A DNA stretch of 64,000 bases. Source: Mugil cephalus (taxonomy: Eukaryota; Chordata; Actinopteri; Mugiliformes; Mugilidae). Position 1 is the first letter of the stretch. Each line of letters begins with the position of its first letter. Shown piece by piece: positions 62,077 through 64,000 of this stretch. The notes below the pieces were generated by a model that made no database searches, was not told the DNA's origin, and saw only the letters and a program-made list of their open reading frames with translations. The stretch is taken from positions 11,550,591 through 11,614,590 of the forward strand of contig NC_061776.1 in the NCBI RefSeq assembly GCF_022458985.1, read 5' to 3'. A program made the translations under genes and the position numbers.

Positions 62077-64000
62077 CTGCAAGAGGAGACAGTGAAAACA
62101 AGACAAGTGAGATCCAGAAAATCCACGCACACACTGGATTTCTTTGTTGACATTTAAAACAAGAGGCTGCATCTCAGGTAACTTGTGAAAATGTTGTTTT
62201 GGAGCGTCCTAGACCTGAGGATCCATAGATTTTATTTATTTAATTTTACTGCATATAAAGTAGTAGAAGAAAATAATATATAGCAATATGCTGCAGTGAA
62301 ATCTCCCCCAAAAAGATAAAGTTTACTTAGAAATACATTATTAGCATATAGGCTATCTCATGATCCAGAGCAGGTTGAGTCCCAGAAATGCAAACAAACT
62401 GAATCATATTACTAAATGTCTAATGCAGGAAACAAATCAGTATTGAGGGAAAAGTACAGACCTGTCAGCAATTTACAGAATGAAGAGTTAACGTAAATCA
62501 CAAAACAGATATAAAAAAAAAATAAAAAAAATCTGTGACTGGGCTTGTGCCTGCTTAATGAGGCTGTCTTGTAAAGCGGTATATTTTTATTGTCTTCCTT
62601 CACTAAACCACGGAGTGATTCAAGACGTTACACTCATGGTAGTAATTTAAAGGATGGCCGCTAGAGGGATAGCAGGAAAGGAGAGAGCGAGGAGGAAGCC
62701 GATTCTGCCCTTCAGCAAGTCATACAACTCACAGATGACAGTAAATGGCATTTATCCCACTTCCACAAATCTATCTCCACAAATAATCATCTTAAGAGTG
62801 AAAGAACAGTGGGGGTTGATACAGATGTGAAGCAATGAAAGAAAGAAAGGAAGGGAGGTGGAAAAATAAAAACACAAGGACTACCAGTGCTTTCAGTTAT
62901 ACATACCGGCAGCATCTGGGATGAGAGCAATGAGAGAGACAAGAGTAGAGAAAACCATGTAAATCTTGTCCCCCATTCCAATATCATTTTTTTTTTCTTC
63001 TTCTTCTTAATAAGTGGGGGAGGATTTTGACTGTTCTACTGTGCCGAGGCAAAGAAAGTAATTTCCCAGCAAATATAAAGTGGAAGTGTTGTGATTAGGT
63101 GTATGTTTATTTGATGTTGAAAACTCGCACCAAGAGATGTCAATTTGTGTATTTGATACTTTTGGTTACAACAACTAACAGATGCATCAGTAAAACTGTG
63201 CATACATTCTTGCCCCCTTACACTTTAAACTGTTAAACTCACTTTGTTAATTTGATATTTCCTCTAGTGCTATCATCATCACTGTGACTGCTTTTAATTG
63301 GTCATGACCTCAGCTGTTCTATAGTCTTTTAGTATGCTGACACAATAAACTAAAAACGAACATGCTAAACACTACTTGCTAGATTGTTAGCATTGTCCCG
63401 TGAGCATGTTAGTGATAGCATTTAACACAAAGCCCTGTTGTGCCCAAGTTCGGCCTCACAGCTGCTAGCATTGTTGTCAGTTTTCCCATGTTTCCAGGCT
63501 TGGTCATATAAGATAAGATAAGAAGCTTCAATTCTCATTGTAGTAAATGTTACGACAAGACTGTGAGTTTCCATCAGAACGGTGCTTTAAAACAAATCTA
63601 AAAGTCCAGCACAGTGTATCCTGAATGCAGAACTGTTAATATCAAGGTTGGTTGCACAGTCACAGACTGTTTATTTAAAGGGACCATATGGTCTTGGGAA
63701 AAAGAAACTGTTATACTATAGATACATATACAATAAAATAGCCAAAATAAAAATGCTGTGGCTGCATTTAGTGCACCGACATGAGAATGATATCAATCTC
63801 CTCATCTGATTCTTTTAAAGAAAGCTACTGCCCCAAAACTATTGTCATTGCTGTGGACACAGCAACGTCAGGTAATATCTGTTTATCTATACAACATACA
63901 GCGTACACAAGAAAACCCTGAGAGCGTAAACTAATATTTTAGAGAGATAAAGAAAAAGTAAATTTTCAGACCTGGGTCAGGTTGCATCAGTTTCTTGTTT
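62077..64000 (-). other. Upstream intron of cacnb2, continuing beyond the window
   Basis: No further GK- or SH3-domain exon could be read on the - strand up to position 64000. The next upstream exon must lie outside. No gene or clear mobile element is seen. Confidence 0.5.

Overview
The window is nuclear DNA from a vertebrate, almost certainly a teleost fish. Genes are split into many short exons with GT/AG introns. The intergenic DNA carries fish-type repeats (Tc1-like transposons, MITEs, 3' ends of L2/CR1-type LINEs, TA and TATC microsatellites). There is no sign of bacterial or plasmid DNA.

Three complete macrophage mannose receptor (MRC1, CD206) genes lie head to tail on the + strand: copy A (2696-17436), copy B (22826-37044) and copy C (40380-55072). 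I rebuilt each by joining exons at GT/AG sites with matching phases. The models close exactly in frame, giving 1,420, 1,445 and 1,452 residues from 31, 32 and 33 exons. Each has the full MRC1 layout: signal peptide, cysteine-rich (ricin-B-like) domain, fibronectin type II domain, eight C-type lectin-like domains (CTLD1-8), a transmembrane helix and a short cytoplasmic tail. All three keep the EPN and WND calcium/mannose motifs in CTLD4.

The copies differ where a receptor family could diversify. The CTLD6 long loop is built from one, two or three phase-0 mini-exons in A, B and C. In copy B, the first seven codons of the exon after that loop, and its splice acceptor, appear to come from an antisense LINE. 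The CTLD5 sugar motif has become QPN or QPD. CTLD8 has lost both inner-disulfide cysteines in all three. The endocytic tail motif FENPLYF in A is FENPIFF in B and FDNPLFF in C.

Downstream and convergent, on the - strand from about 62076 to 58617, are the last four coding exons of a voltage-gated calcium channel beta-2 subunit gene (cacnb2). They encode the end of the guanylate-kinase-like domain and a His- and Arg/Asp-rich tail. MRC1 and CACNB2 are also neighbours in human (10p12), which supports both calls. Human SLC39A12, which sits between them, is not seen here.

The 5' flank (1-2695), the gaps between copies (17437-22825 and 37045-40379), the convergent gap (55073-58616) and the cacnb2 introns hold repeats and UTR-like sequence but no further gene I can support.
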